From NCBI GenBank assembly GCA_019321725.1, contig CM033107.1, positions 24,853,445 through 24,917,444 on the forward strand: a DNA stretch of 64,000 nucleotides, read 5' to 3'. Source of the DNA: Paulownia fortunei (Eukaryota > Streptophyta > Magnoliopsida > Lamiales > Paulowniaceae). The number at the start of each line of letters is the position of its first letter. Positions within the stretch are counted from its first letter, which is position 1. Below, one piece after another: positions 38,201 through 50,518 of the stretch. A model generated the notes under the pieces. It worked only from the letters and a program-made list of their open reading frames with translations, was not told where the DNA came from and ran no database searches. Both the position numbers and the translations under genes were made by a program.

Positions 38201-41200
38201 GTGTCTGTATTTGAAATTTCAACATTATTGAACACCTTTTTCTGTTTCCATCTAAAGACTATGCTTTCTGGTTTTTCTGCAGCTATATGTATATCTATAC
38301 ATCTAATGGGGTGTCGCTCCATGAATTCGCCATCTCTCTGCTAAAAGGGCGCAAGTGTTCCACAAAAGACAATGATGACTTGTGCATCATTTGTGCAGAT
38401 GGTGGGAAACTTGTGCTTTGTGATGGATGCCCACGAGCCTTCCACAAAGGTGGATTTTGGATTTATAAACATGTTATTCTAAACGTGTTGTTTCCTTGTC
38501 ATTTACCTGTACAATTGAACCTTTTCTTTAAGATGTCGGCATAAATTTTCTAATCTTTTTTTCTGGTTTGATTGCAATAGTTTACTTTTTCTGTAAGCCA
38601 GCAAGGTTGATTGCTTTCATTGCTTGTTTGTTTGGACCAATTCCCTATTGTGTGATCATCCCCCATCAGGTGGGCATGCTTTTGTCCTTGTGGGGGCTAT
38701 GTTGATCTGAACTATGATAGCTTTTATACCTTGGATTTTAGCGAAGAAAAGAAAAAGGGCAAGGTAAGGGAATGCATTGAGAATTAACTCCGTGGCACTT
38801 TCCTTTTGGGCATAATAAGTATCAATTTCAATTTCTTTCTGAATGTAGTTGAATTTTGTGAAAACCAATAGAACAGATGTAAAAGTCAATAAATACATCT
38901 TAATAGTTATATTTTTATAAAAAATTCATTGCGTTTTCTCTGAAACCAAATGGAGGAAATTGTTTTTTTTTTTCCCCACTAAATCCAAGGTCAAACATTG
39001 CCTAAGTTTAATGTAAAGAAAAAGGTTTCTTCTGGTATCTTCAATGCATATCTTGCATGTGTACAGTTTCATAGGGGAATAATATATATCTGTCATTAGC
39101 TCTTAGTGGATTACTTTTTACTGCGTAGAGATGGAGGCATGATGGCTGAGAGATTAGTACTTCAGATTTTTCATTGAAATTTGAAAGCAAATTTTCAAAT
39201 TTTTGCACACTAGGGGAAGAGCATTTCCCAAAAATTTATTGATCACCTGTGGGCCTAGTCTTTTGCATGCCTGTTTAGGTTAGTTTCTTTAGTTGATGTA
39301 TCATGTTTCAAATGTATGAATGCTAATGCTGGTTTGATTTTGATATTTGTCCATTCTTTTCCAATTTTGTAATGTAGTGTTTGGACAATCCTTATATCGG
39401 ATTTAGTGGGAATAACTTGATTCTGTTCGTATGATCCTTGTTTGGTTAACTGTTGTTCGGAAACATAAAAACAATTGTTTGCTCCAATGTAGCAAAATAT
39501 TATTCCCTGTCCATTGAATGTGCTTGTTGAACTGATGGGGCTCATACTAATCTACATCATGTATGGTTAGCAAAATAGTTTTTCAGTTGCCCAATGGCCA
39601 CTGGTACCATCGGCCACTACATGTGAATGACAGGCTAGCATAACGCTTGATGCTAACTGAAGATTTCATGCACAATACATCGACTAGCCTGGTTCTTTTT
39701 AATTTTTTTTTTCTTGTCCTTCACCCCCCCCCCCCCCCCTCACTTGCCTCTAGTAAAGGCTGCATTTTCACAACATAGTTCTGGAATTTTCTTCAGTAAT
39801 GTTCTTTACATATTAGAGATATACCAATTTGTTATACTTATTGATATGTTGTTTTACTTGTATGTCCATCTTGCTATGCAGAATGTGCATCCTTGTCGAG
39901 TATCCCTCGTGGTAAATGGTATTGCACGTATTGCCATAACATGTTCCAGAGGGAAAGATTTGTCGAGTGGAATGCCAATGCTGTTGCAGCCGGAAGAGTG
40001 TCGGGTATTGATTCAATAGAACAGATAACAAATCGTTGCATTCGCATTGTCAAGAACCCAGAAGAAGCTGAAGTAATAGCATGTGTGATATGCAGGTAAC
40101 ACTCATGCATAAACTTAGCCTCATTGACGACTAAACTTATGCTTTCGTGCTAGGTTCGTGGAAATTTAGAAACTGACATTCTGGTTAATATTATCTTGTT
40201 AATCCCTGAACTTGTTTGTTTGCAGAGGCTATGATTTTAGTAAATCTGGTTTTGGTCCACGTACTGTTATATTGTGTGATCAGGTATTTTGCTTGCTTTT
40301 CATCTTGCCTAGACCTATTTAACTGAGTTATGTGAATATGGATTACAATTCCTCACTATGATTTCATACCAATCAGTGCGAAAAGGAATATCACGTGGGC
40401 TGTTTAAAAAAATGCAAGATTGCTGATCTAAAGGTGCGCATATTCAGTAGAAGTGCTAGCTATATTCATTTAGCATGGATAAACTTTCTTTTTTATCCTA
40501 CATTCTTGCATCTATTTTTATAAAACTGTTTGCACCTATGCTACAGGAACTTCCAAAAGGAAAATGGTTCTGTTCCATGAATTGTAAATGGATGTATTCT
40601 ACACTGCAAAATTTGCTAAATGATGGGGCAGAGAAGCTCCCAGATTCTTCTTTGGATATTATAAAGAAGAAGCTAGTTGAACATAGTTTGGTTGCTGATA
40701 ATGATATTGATGTGAGATGGAGGCTTTTGAATGGGAAAGTTACTTCTCGCGAAACCAGAGTATTGCTGTCACAGGCTGTAGCTATATTTCATGTAAGAAA
40801 ATGGTTGCATTGTAATTTGATATTCATTTCCTAGGTAATTTTAATTTGTTGCAAAGTATAAAGTTTGATACTGGTCAATGCCGTGGCATTACAAATTGGG
40901 TAAATAGCATTTTACCCCTTGTTTTTTAAAAGGGCCAAATTACACCGCCTATTGTTTCAGAAAAAAAAGGCACTTAACTCCTTTCTGTTTTCGAAAAAAA
41001 GGGCAAATAACACAGGTTTATTAAAATCCAAAATATTTTATTAAACAATTTCAAAATATAAATAAAAACAATATAATGTTATAAACTTTAAGGTTTTATC
41101 TTATATGACATGATCAATAAATACAGTCAAGAAAAATGTCAAATATCCATTCACAAGCTTATAGAAGTTTAATATGCCAATATATTTTATTTTTATTTTA

Positions 41201-44200
41201 GATATAAGTGGTAAAATCTGTAGTTAAAGAGTATATATTTTATTATATCTATTTAAATAACATACATGTTATTAGTAAATATATATTCTACACCTGTGTA
41301 TCTAATAATTATATTTTAAACGACTGAACAATGAAATGAAGTGAAAAAGTCATTAGCATATGTATAAGGGTATGTTGGTCATTTTCTAGTTTAACAAACG
41401 ATAAAATTTAAGTTGGGTATTATTTGCCATTTTCTTTGGAAACACAAGGGGGAAGTCTCCCTTGTTGAATACACAGGGGTTGATCCACCCTTTCCCAAAA
41501 CTCAGGGGTTGCCATTTATCCTTAAAAATTAATTGTATGAGCAGGGTTCGATATAAAATGTATGTAGCATAAAATGTTTGTTTTTGGGGAATCAAGTTGG
41601 TTATTTAAAAATAACATAACTTTGAAAAAAATGCATACATATTCAATCTTGGTTTGAAATATACTCTAGTACTAGTATAAAACTTGCCTTGGTTCACAAT
41701 TGTTGATGCATGCTCATTAGAATTCACTTTCTTTGACAAATGGTATTGGAACTGGTTATTGGTTTTCTTTGAAAGATATCTTTTTATGATTCAAATTTTT
41801 ATGATATTATCTAGCTGGAACTTTGAAGCTTTATCATCCTTCAAATTTTCTGGTTAACAAATTTTAACTGATATGAGTTGAGAATATTGCTTCCTCTTAC
41901 TGTATTGATAAATTTGGTTGTTTTATGTTCTAGATATTATGACCTTTGCTGATACATCTATTTTATTTCACTTGATGTATATACTATATGAGAAGCTGGT
42001 ATCATTGCAATTGTTCATTAATTTGTGATTTAGGATTGTTTTGACCCAATTGTCGATTCAGAAACTGGGCGTGACTTCATCCCATCTATGGTTTATGGGT
42101 ATGTGCAACTTCTTATTCCTTTTATAAGGCAGGCTCACTTTTCTTGCCTTTGCTGTTCCATCATGTCTTATCTTGTTTCGTGTATTCTTTCGCTCTCCCT
42201 CCCTTTGTAAACCTCCCGTGTCTCTCTTTCTCTCTGACAGGAGGAATATAAGGGGCCAAGACTTTAGTGGAATGTATTGTGCAATATTAACGGTGAAGTA
42301 AGAACCATTTCTCCCTATGAATTTATTTATGAAATATATCATTTTAGTATACTGATAATTTATAGTTCTCGGTTGACAACTTTTACCAATCTTGCAGCTC
42401 AACTGTTGTATCAGCAGGGATCCTTCGGATTTTTGGAGAAGAAATGGCTGAACTCCCATTGGCTGCTACTAGAATTGGTAATCAAGGCAAGGTAAGTTTT
42501 CTTGACACATCTAGAATAATTTTATTTCCAAACGTTTTTTATCTATGCAATAGAAGTTGACTCATGCCCAAGTAAATTACAGAGAAGGTCATGCAATTGC
42601 TACAACAACTAATGTTTCCCCTTCCCTATGGGAAAAAATGTGAGGAATAATAATGAAACTTGAAGTTTCGGATGCCCAACAACATTCCTTAGAAGCCTCA
42701 AGTGATTCCTGTTAATTAAAACTGTTCTTTCTTGATTGATTTGGAAGAGGTCAGTACATAATTTTATGCATGGAATTGTTAACCTCCTCAAAAGTGGATT
42801 TGGATTTTTCTAAGGGTTTTACTGAGATGGATGTTGACTTAATTATAATTTGGATTTTTCTAAGGTTTTATTATTACTGAGATGGATATTGACTTAATTA
42901 TAATTTTCTTATTGTTTGTCTTGCTACTCTTTTCTTTTTTGGTTGTGTGGGTCTTTGGGGTTCCTAATTAGATCTTAGGCTTCCAATATTGATAATGCTG
43001 TAACTGGTTTAACTCCAGAGGCAATTTATAGAATGTTGTGGGAAAATATGATTATCAGCCATATATTTTTCTTTTTCTTTTGGTATTTCTTTTACTGTGT
43101 GCTCTCAATCTCCTGATATAGGTACTTGGCATGGACCACAGTGGCTTTGGTTAAGATTTTCTTAAACCTTCAATCCTTACTGCATGCCAAAAGTCCTCCC
43201 CTGGAATTGAATTTGTGTGTATATTACATTTGAATTTTATCTGTAGTGATGGGTTGTGACCTAGAGCAACTCTGGATTTTGAAACTAAGACTGAAATTTT
43301 AGTATAATAATTTCAATGGGAAGATGATAAATTGCTTGATTAGCATGGGTGGAGTTTCTGTAGTGTCGGTCCTGCCAGGTGTCACTATTATTAAAAGAGG
43401 GCTGCCAAGGTAGCATATACAAACTGCCCTTTTTGCTAATATTGTGTACCATTTTGAACTTATTTGACCCTGTTCCGTATAGCGAATGTTTTCCATGTAT
43501 TTTGACATGCTATGCTTTTAAGTGTACAGTAAATTGGGCATGAAGGTTGTGATTTTTTCAATTTGGGACTGTGCCATGACTATTTTCCTAACAGATGCTA
43601 TTTAACATTCTTTCCAAAAAAACCCCTTTTTAGAATAATCTCATCTATTATTTAAACTAGAGTATCTTCGATGTTGTTTTATTCTACAAAAGATTCTGGC
43701 CTCTCTTCCATTTGATAATATTTCTGGTCTGGCGTTCGTATTCTGATTCCCATAAACAATCACTTACTACCAAACCCACCACCCTCTTGATCCCTTCTCA
43801 CTTTTGCATAATCTTACCAAGCACTACCTCCATCATCAGCACAGCTCCCACAAAGAACTCCATTGGCATTGCCTTGTTGTTTTTGACTATTGTTAATGTT
43901 GGCTTTACTGTTTCCACTCCATCTTCTTGAGCCTAATGGCCACCTTTACAAATATGAAATCCATTGCCATCTGTATATTGCAAAAGTACCAAGATCTGAA
44001 AAACTTTAATGGATCTTATGCAGTTCATTCATAATTAATCAAGAAAAACTTGCAATGGAGAAAAATTGGAGAATTTGGTGTTTAAGCCATTGTTTAGTGG
44101 TTGAACATGGAGGTTTGGGTTAATGGCAGCAGATCATGAACATGCCCATTAAATGCTCTGAGAAAATAGAGAGTAACTTCAGGCTTCATTTGGATTGATA

Positions 44201-44996
44201 GATTTGAAGTTAAGGATTTCAAATCCATAATAATAAATCCATTGAGCTTGTTTGGATAATCTCTTAATACAATGTATTTTAAATTATTGAGATTTTATTT
44301 TGAGCTATTTTTTGAGTCATTGTGGTGGATTTCAAATCCATCTTATATAAAGTCATTTGAAATCCTTCTCTCAAATCTTCCCCTCAAATCCAAATCCTTG
44401 CATCATATGCAACCTCGGTTATTTTTCTATAAGGCTGGTAATTTTGGAACTGGAGATGAAATTGGGCATTGACTGTGGCCTTCTTCTCATGAACTGGATA
44501 GAGATGGTCGAAGATTGTAATCAGTAGACTAGTACTTCTATGTGCACTGAAATTTGTTGCTATCTTTTTCATGTTGCAAATTGCTACAACTTCTCATGGA
44601 ATTGAAATGTTTTTGTAGGGATACTTCCAAATGCTTTACTCCTGCATTGAGAAACTGCTTGCATTTTTGAACGTCAAAACCTTTGTTCTCCCAGCAACCG
44701 ATGATGCAAAGTCAATATGGACAGAGAAGTTTGGATTTGAAAAGATACCAGAAGAGCAGGTACACAACTGCCAACTGCCCCAGCCCCTTTCCCTCTTGCC
44801 TTCCTTCAAAAGAACAAGAAAACTTGTAGCCTGTCATTCATTGTTGATCCTCTGTATTTTGCAGCTTTTGAACTACAGAAAAATCTGTTGGCAAATGATA
44901 ACTTTCAAGGGGACGTCGATGTTAGAAAAGGCTGTTCCAAAATGTCGCATTATAAATAATGACCAAGCAGATTCTGATGCTTCCTTCAGTGATTAG
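32228..44996 (+). CDS. PHD-finger protein with GNAT acetyltransferase domain (IDM1-like)
   Basis: Twenty-one exons: 32228-32935, 35752-35823, 35948-36152, 36240-36339, 36966-37061, 37167-37271, 37404-37547, 37637-37726, 37843-37924, 38002-38061, 38138-38190, 38283-38449, 39882-40095, 40226-40283, 40377-40433, 40547-40792, 42034-42098, 42241-42297, 42398-42491, 44619-44759 and 44865-44996. All phases agree, giving ~981 residues (Arabidopsis At2g36720 is about 1000). Domains in order: a charged N-terminus; two Tify/Jas-like (TDBD) modules at about 206-330 and 507-600; a basic nuclear-signal-like [11 protein letters not shown] near 385; a C4HC3 PHD finger from [16 protein letters not shown] (about 605-650); a second PHD-like CVIC...[12 protein letters not shown] (about 693-750); and a GNAT fold (about 800-930) with acetyl-CoA loop RIGNQGKG. 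This architecture matches IDM1/ROS4-type nuclear histone acetyltransferases. The target is unknown. The exon 9 donor is ambiguous (37924 or 37942). Confidence 0.9.
32944..33065. repeat. Imperfect (TTG/TTA)n triplet repeat at the start of intron 1
   Basis: A 120-base run of TTG, TTA and related triplets starts 9 bases after the intron 1 donor of the PHD gene. The apparent poly-leucine frame across it is an artefact. Position next to a splice donor makes length variation potentially relevant. Confidence 0.85.
33256..33953. mobile_element. Non-autonomous DNA transposon with ~31-bp terminal inverted repeats
   Basis: The left end (33256-33286) reads ATGTATGGCTTCATTTTCAT and continues TGGGATTTTTC. 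The right end (33923-33953) is its inverted complement with two mismatches. The ~700-bp interior is non-coding and contains a 125-127-bp tandem repeat at about 33508-33770. It lies in intron 1 of the PHD gene. Ends resemble hAT-type MITEs; no target duplication was resolved. Confidence 0.65.
33508..33790. repeat. ~126-bp tandem repeat (two full copies and a partial third)
   Basis: GAAAAATAATAGTATATAAT begins at 33510 and again at 33637; a degenerate third start occurs at 33762. Each copy also contains TTTGAATATTTAGTTTGAAT. It lies inside the inverted-repeat element in intron 1. Confidence 0.8.
34106..34872. mobile_element. Mutator-like non-autonomous element in intron 1 of PHD gene
   Basis: The element starts GGCCAAATCACTTTATTAGT and ends with the imperfect inverted complement, ACTAACGAAGTGATTTGGCC. 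The inverted similarity continues inward through TCCCTCATCT... to GGATGGAATATTC, so the terminal repeats are long (~160 bp). A perfect 9-bp direct repeat AAAAAGAAA flanks it at 34097-34105 and 34873-34881. Long terminal inverted repeats with a 9-bp target duplication are the signature of Mutator-like elements. The 767-bp element has no transposase. Orientation is undefined. Confidence 0.85.
39723..39740. repeat. Poly-C run in PHD gene intron 12
   Basis: About 16-17 consecutive C bases, the longest C homopolymer in the window, in the 1.4-kb intron before the exon that completes the first PHD finger. Length may be unreliable in the assembly. Confidence 0.9.
40898..41521. mobile_element. Mutator-like non-autonomous element in intron 16 of PHD gene
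   Basis: The left end is GGGTAAATAGCATTTTACCC. The right end inverted reads GGATAAATGGCAACCCCTGA. Similarity between the ends runs imperfectly for about 110 bases, to GGCAAATAACAC / GGCAAATAATAC. Flanking 9-mers TTACAAATT (40889-40897) and TTAAAAATT (41522-41530) match at 8 of 9 positions, as expected of a Mutator-type target duplication that has aged. It has no transposase and is 624 bp long. Confidence 0.8.
42797..42906. repeat. ~55-bp tandem duplication in PHD gene intron 19
   Basis: Two copies of a block with TTTGGATTTTTCTAAGG, ACTGAGATGGATNTTGACTT and AATTATAA follow one another. They differ by a short TTATTA insertion. It is intronic with no apparent role. Confidence 0.75.
44184..44400. 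mobile_element. MITE-like inverted repeat element in PHD gene intron 19
   Basis: The left side has TTTGGATTGATAGATTTGAA and AAGGATTTCAAATCC. The right side inverted has TTTGGATTTGAGGGGAAGAT and AAGGATTTCAAATG. These form matching imperfect terminal repeats around ~120 bp of AT-rich DNA. Boundaries and class are uncertain. Confidence 0.5.
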
Positions 44997-44999
44997 TAA

Positions 45000-46600
45000 A
45001 GCAAATCCATTTTCTTTTGCAGCTTATTATTGTATTTTCAATAAAAAACATTGTTCTATTAAGATATTTTAACAGGTTTTCAGGCTCGATCAGAAGTTGA
45101 AAATTAGTTGTGGATGAGTAGTTGAGAAGGAATAGGAAACACCTTGATGGGCTTCTATGCCTAGCGGGAAACGGTTAAATTGTGAAAAGTTTTCATTAGC
45201 GATTTATTATTTTTGGTCGAGGGCAAGGTCCCCAACTGCTTGTAAATAACTCATGGCTTGTGGGGAAGACCAAAGTTGTGGTTCCCTACCCATTTTTATC
45301 TGAGGTACACTTTAAGTGCACTCTTGTATCTTGTTTTGACCCGTGAATTAGAATGTACATATGCTATGATGGATCTGTATGCATTTCCCGTATCATTTAA
45401 CCCTGATGGTTGTCTCGTGGAAAATACTGATTCTTGAATATTAACTTATAGAGGATATGGGAAGTGGGCGAGCCACTGTTTCTCAACATTGAAAGAATCG
45501 TTTCTGTTTTTACCAAATGCTGTTAACATTGATTTGATAGAAATCTATTTTTGTATGCAAATAGAACTCTCTTGAATCTGAAGCTGTTGACGTAAAATTG
45601 GTAATATACGCTTTTAGGAAGCAGGAGTTTGAAATTAAGATACTGGTCTTGGATTTGGTTTACCAGCCTTCTGGATTTAGGAGTTAAACTAGGAAAAGGG
45701 AAGGAAGAGTATACTTGACGAAACCAATTTTCAATGGATTTTGCATTTTAAAATGAATATATTTGAATATTGTAAGGTACTCGAAAATCAAGAAAAAGTG
45801 AAACAATTGTCTCAAATAGCAAGCGGATCTCATGAATGTGTTCTTACATCTTTTCCGTTGTCATTTCTTTGGGACCAAACAATATATGTATATTATTACT
45901 CCTTTTACTTTTTTCCTCACCAAATACAAGATCTAGGTGTATGTTTGGTTTATGTTGTTACCATTGCTTTTCAAAAACTTACTTTGGACATGTGTTGGAG
46001 ATTATTTAGTTTTTTTAGTAATTTTTTTCTTAAAGAGAATTTTTTTTATACTAATTAATTCTTCAACTCCTATTCAAGTGAATCGAGCTTATGATCAATT
46101 AATTTACTATATTTTCTCGTTTTTTAACAAAAGTGTTAAAAGACCTTGACATATATTAAATTAGCATTTTAGGTTTTTGAAAGTCTCCATCAAAGTATTT
46201 TCTCTAGTGGAGTATGTTTTATTTTCCTAATATATACCTTTACATCAGATACATGTAATTTTATCCCTTAGAAATAAACAATATACTATATTATTTAATT
46301 ATTAGTAAGGTACAACATTAACTGATTTTAACATGTTCTGCCATTAAAGAAAAATGGAGAGGGAAGAAATTGTTCCATATATCAGATTTCTCTATTCAAC
46401 AACTGTTGTTCTAAATTCTAATGGGGGTAGTTATCCCGTTCATTGAGCATGCAAGTCTCTTTCCTTGTGCCATAATGAAGGTGTATATGGTGAAATTTAC
46501 CAACCCTTTCCCAATTCGGAAAATGACAAATCCCAATGAAAGACACCATAATTATTCCCCGTCATCAATATCTTACTCTCAAATATATATTATCAGACTT
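45000..46600. other. 3' region of PHD gene and intergenic DNA
   Basis: An AATAAAA-type signal at about 45040 probably belongs to the PHD gene 3' UTR. The rest to the pectinesterase gene contains no supportable gene; the 105- and 145-codon frames at 45741 and 46421 are AT- or pyrimidine-driven and lack domains. A pyrimidine-rich stretch from about 46640 leads into the pectinesterase leader. Confidence 0.5.
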
Positions 46601-46886
46601 GGCTTAGCGTGTGACTCATTCAATCTCCATTTGCTGTCCATATCTTCTCCTTTCTTTTTTTTTCTTTTCCCAACTATTTTTCCATCACAAAATGTAATCA
46701 TCCCTCTCCACTTCCACACAGACATCACAGACCAAATGACCATGCTTTTCTTACCTCCTACGTCAAACCATACCCCCCCAACCTCAAAACTTACCAATAA
46801 AATGTACAACAGCATCCCACATCCCACTAAACCTAAACTAAACCCAAAAACACCATAAAGAACTAAGCAATATTCCTACCTAAACC

Positions 46887-49055
46887 ATGAACACCAAAAC
46901 AACCACCTTTTTTTGGCTCACCGCCTTAGCCATTGTGCTTCTTTCTGTCATACTTTCCCTTCATTCCTTTCACTCTTCCATTACTGATTCTAGTATGTCT
47001 TCAGGCATTCATCGTACCTTTGGAGTTGAGTTTTTCCGTAGGGTAGCCGGTAAATTTGGTTTAGAGGACATCTTTTCCATTGTAGAAAGAATTGTCTATA
47101 GAAGACACCATCATCATCATCATCATCATCATCATCACAGAAGGAGGCATAAAAATTCATGTAATGAAAGCCTATGGAATTCTACTCTCACATCGTTGTA
47201 CAACATTAGTGTTGTTTTCACAGTTGATTCAAAGGGCTGCGCGAATTTTAGCAGCGTGCAGAAAGCGGTAGATGCTGTGCCTGATTTTAGTCATACTTGG
47301 ACACTTATCATCTTTGATTCAGGCACATATAGGTATGTCATTATTCATCAACCCCAACCCCACCAGAAAAAAAAAAGACAAAAAAAAAAAAACCTTTTTT
47401 CATATTCTTAACTTTGTAAAATATAGTTGCATGGATTAATGAACTATTCATGATATGATTATTCTTTCATTTACAAGGAAATATAATTACTATGATGGCA
47501 GGGAAAAAGTAGTGGTTAGCTCCAACAAGACAAATTTGATAGTTCAAGGTCAAGGTTACCTCAACACTGCCGTAGCATGGAATGACACAGCTAATTCCAC
47601 CGGGGGAACAAGCCATAGCTCTACATTTGCTATATTTGCTCCCAACTTCATAGCTTATAACATTAGTTTTCTGGTATTCTTTTCTGAAATATCCATTCGG
47701 ATAGTTGTTCAATAATTTTTTTCCCCCCGAAATCTGAGGATCTCATTTTGCAATTAATTAATTAATCTGAAAAGAACACAGCTCCAGCCCCTGATCCCGG
47801 GGAAGTTGGAGGACAGGCAGTGGCATTAAGGGTTTCAGGCGATCAATCCGCATTCTATGGCTGTGGATTCTATGGAGCACAAGACACCCTACTTGATGAT
47901 CAAGGCAGGCATTATTATAAAGAATGTTTCATCCAGGGATCCATTGATTTCATTTTTGGAAATGGTAGATCACTCTTTGAGGTATATATATGGATCAGAA
48001 TTAGTCATTTCAATTGACCCCTTAAAATATATATAATATATAAGTTTGAGGGAAACCGGAAAACAATTTTCAAGAAGCAAGGGAGTAAATCTTGACCATG
48101 GGGGCTAACAATTTTAAAATTTATGCTGCAGGATTGCACGATTAATTCGACAGCAAAAGAAGTATCGTCTGGTGGGATCAGCGGCTGCATCACAGCTCAG
48201 GGAAGAGATTCAGCCGACGAGAAAACGGGCTTCTCCTTCCTGAACTGCAGCATTAGTGGCAGTGGGAAAGTGTGGCTGGGGCGAGCCTGGGGGCATTATG
48301 CTACTACGGTTTTCTCAAAAACATACATGTCTGATGTTGTTGCTGCTGAGGGCTGGAATGATTGGATGGACTCTTCTAGAGACCAGTCTGTGGTTGATCC
48401 TTATTGTTTATATAATTCCTCACTTTCACCTCTTCTTCTTTTTCTTGTTATTCTTTTTCTTAATAAATAGTTCATAAAATGGATAAATAACTTAATGCTA
48501 CTAGGCAACTTCAAATTTAGGTTAATTATCAAAATTATTTTTAAAGTTTGATCTATTTACAAAAACTATCCCTCTAAGTTTATAAATTATAAATATCCTT
48601 TGATATTTGTTTCTATGTTACAAGTATCCTTTTTCAATATGTGCAATTTGCAAAATTGAGACAATTCTAAAAAAATATTTGTAATTTATAAATTTAGATG
48701 GATAATTTCTGTAAGTAGGTCAAATTTTATGGGCGATTTTTATAATTAATCCTTAAATTTACCTAATTAAAATCTTTTGTATGATTTTGTTAAAAGTCGG
48801 TACATTGGTGATGAAAATATTTTATTTTATTTTATCAGAACGGTGTCGTTTGGAGAATACGAGTGCTACGGACCGGGAGCCAACTCCACGTATAGAGTAG
48901 CATATGGGAAGCAGTTGAGGCAATCTGAAGCAGCTCCCTATCTTGATACTTCATTCATTGATGGAGAAGAATGGCTTGTTTCTGGCTCCAGAAATTCACT
49001 GCCTGTTGTTGATCATACTGCAGGAGATCAAACAGATTTTGTTCAAGTTTACTGA
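46887..49055 (+). CDS. Pectinesterase (pectin methylesterase), type without PRO region
   Basis: Exons 46887-47332, 47502-47673, 47775-47981, 48132-48385 and 48839-49055 give 431 residues. The enzyme removes methyl esters from cell-wall homogalacturonan. Residues 8-26 form a hydrophobic signal peptide or anchor. There is no inhibitor-like (PMEI) domain, so this is a PRO-less enzyme. The catalytic set is complete: GTYRE (146-150), Q220, Q242-D243 (AQDTL), D264 (DFIFG), and R326 with W328 (LGRAW), with spacing close to well-studied plant enzymes. Before the catalytic domain is an unusual basic segment with about 11 consecutive histidines (47107-47139) flanked by arginines. I recall a similar His tract in Arabidopsis PME15 (At2g36710), and the neighbouring genes support that orthology. 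Exon 3 acceptor AG at 47773-47774 was chosen because it gives the family sequence SFLNTAP. Confidence 0.93.
47107..47139 (+). repeat. (CAT)n tract encoding polyhistidine in pectinesterase
   Basis: About 11 CAY codons, mostly CAT, between arginine pairs. It is a coding triplet microsatellite and so is likely to vary in length between individuals. Confidence 0.9.
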
Positions 49056-49900
49056 TCTAAACTGATATAGTATCATCAAATTTTAATCTACTTCTTCTCT
49101 TTAGTGATGTGACAATATTCAGAAGTACTTAGCCATTTTTTTAGATTAATCAAGTGGGCTGATTTTTGATTATATGTACTAGCATTTCCTAAGAATCAAT
49201 GAGTTAATCATAAGGCTATACCTTATATATATATATATATATTAAGAAAATTTTAATTAATTTTTAATTTTATTTAGATGACTCGAACTCATAATTAATG
49301 AGATCGTAAGTACATAGTGCTTATGAGACACATATATATATATATATATATATTGATTATGTCTGTTTAACACATTTGAAGAATTTTGATGGAAAGTTTT
49401 TCTTATGAAGTGGTAATTCAACAGTCATTAGGTTTGAGGATGAGTTTCATAAGAAATTTGAAATTTTATTTTAAGAACAAAAAATTGAATGTGCCAAGCG
49501 CATAATCACAAAAAATTGGGGAGGGAAAATGTTGTCTGAGAGGACAAAAATTGGAGAAGCAGCAGCAAATAAAGAAGTAATATGTCATGCGGCCGCAAAG
49601 AATTTAACATAATTTTCCCACTTGCTATGTTAATGTCAACCAATAAAATTTAAAAAAGGTTTTCTTAAAAAAAAAATTAAATAACTCGTGTCAAAATAAA
49701 GATGCCAATTGGGTTGGATCGAAATGGATCGCAAAGACCCATGTAGGCCTGATTACTGTAGCGGGCCGATCCAGCCCATGTCCGTGCTCAGGTGGGCTGA
49801 ATATGGACTGTAATTTTTAAAATACCCAGGCACAGATCGGACCACTGGCCCAGTTAATTTGGATTGTTTTCTCCCTGGATCGGACCAATGGCCAAGTCCA
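49056..49900. other. Intergenic region downstream of pectinesterase
   Basis: Holds two (AT)n microsatellites (about 49229-49242 and 49331-49353) and a G/C-richer patch at 49690-49910 with repeated GGGCCNNT/TGGGCC and GGATCGGACCA motifs resembling transposon-end sequence. No gene is seen. Confidence 0.5.
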
Positions 49901-50518
49901 ATGGGCCCAATATTTTATCTCCCGAATGAATAATTTATCATACAATTGGATTGATTTTTTATTTGACTATTCTAAGTTTATTATCCTAAATTTTCACCTT
50001 AATTTTTATGAATTATCTTAAATTTCCTTTGAATATTCTAAGCGTATATTGTTAGTTTTGGCCTTGATTTTTATTCGATTATTCTAAGTTTTTATCTTTA
50101 TTTTATGAATTACTTTAAGTTTTAGCTACTATCATTTTATCACATATTATCCTAAGTGTATGATCCTAATATTTGGTATTACATTTTATTTTATTATTCT
50201 AAATTTATTATCATAAGTTTTTATTTTTATTTTATGAAATATCATGAGTTTGATTTTGATTTTATTATTTTAAGTTTATTACCCTGACTTCCTAAAATGA
50301 TTTTATTTTGAATGTTCATTTCATTTCATGAGACAATCGGAACTTCAAAAAAATACCTTAAATTTTATTAAGTTTAAGTCATTTTAATGTATATAACAAT
50401 TAGATGATAATGTGAAAAAAATATATTTTATTTCAATATTATATCAAGAAATAATATTACATATTCAACTAAAAATTAATTGCCAATCAAATATCAGCAT
50501 GATATTGATATTTTTCAT
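49901..50518 (+). repeat. ~620-bp direct repeat, left copy
   Basis: Begins ATGGGCCCAATATTTTATCT and continues GAATGAATAATTTATCATA; it ends near GATATTGATATTTTTCAT. A diverged copy in the same orientation lies at 52062-52689. It is AT-rich with many TTCTAAGTTTATTATCCT-like motifs and does not code for protein. Confidence 0.85.

Noticed and set aside
46421..46858. 145-codon frame just upstream of the pectinesterase gene
   Set aside because: Ser/Pro/Thr-rich pyrimidine-driven frame in the probable promoter/leader; no family recognised.
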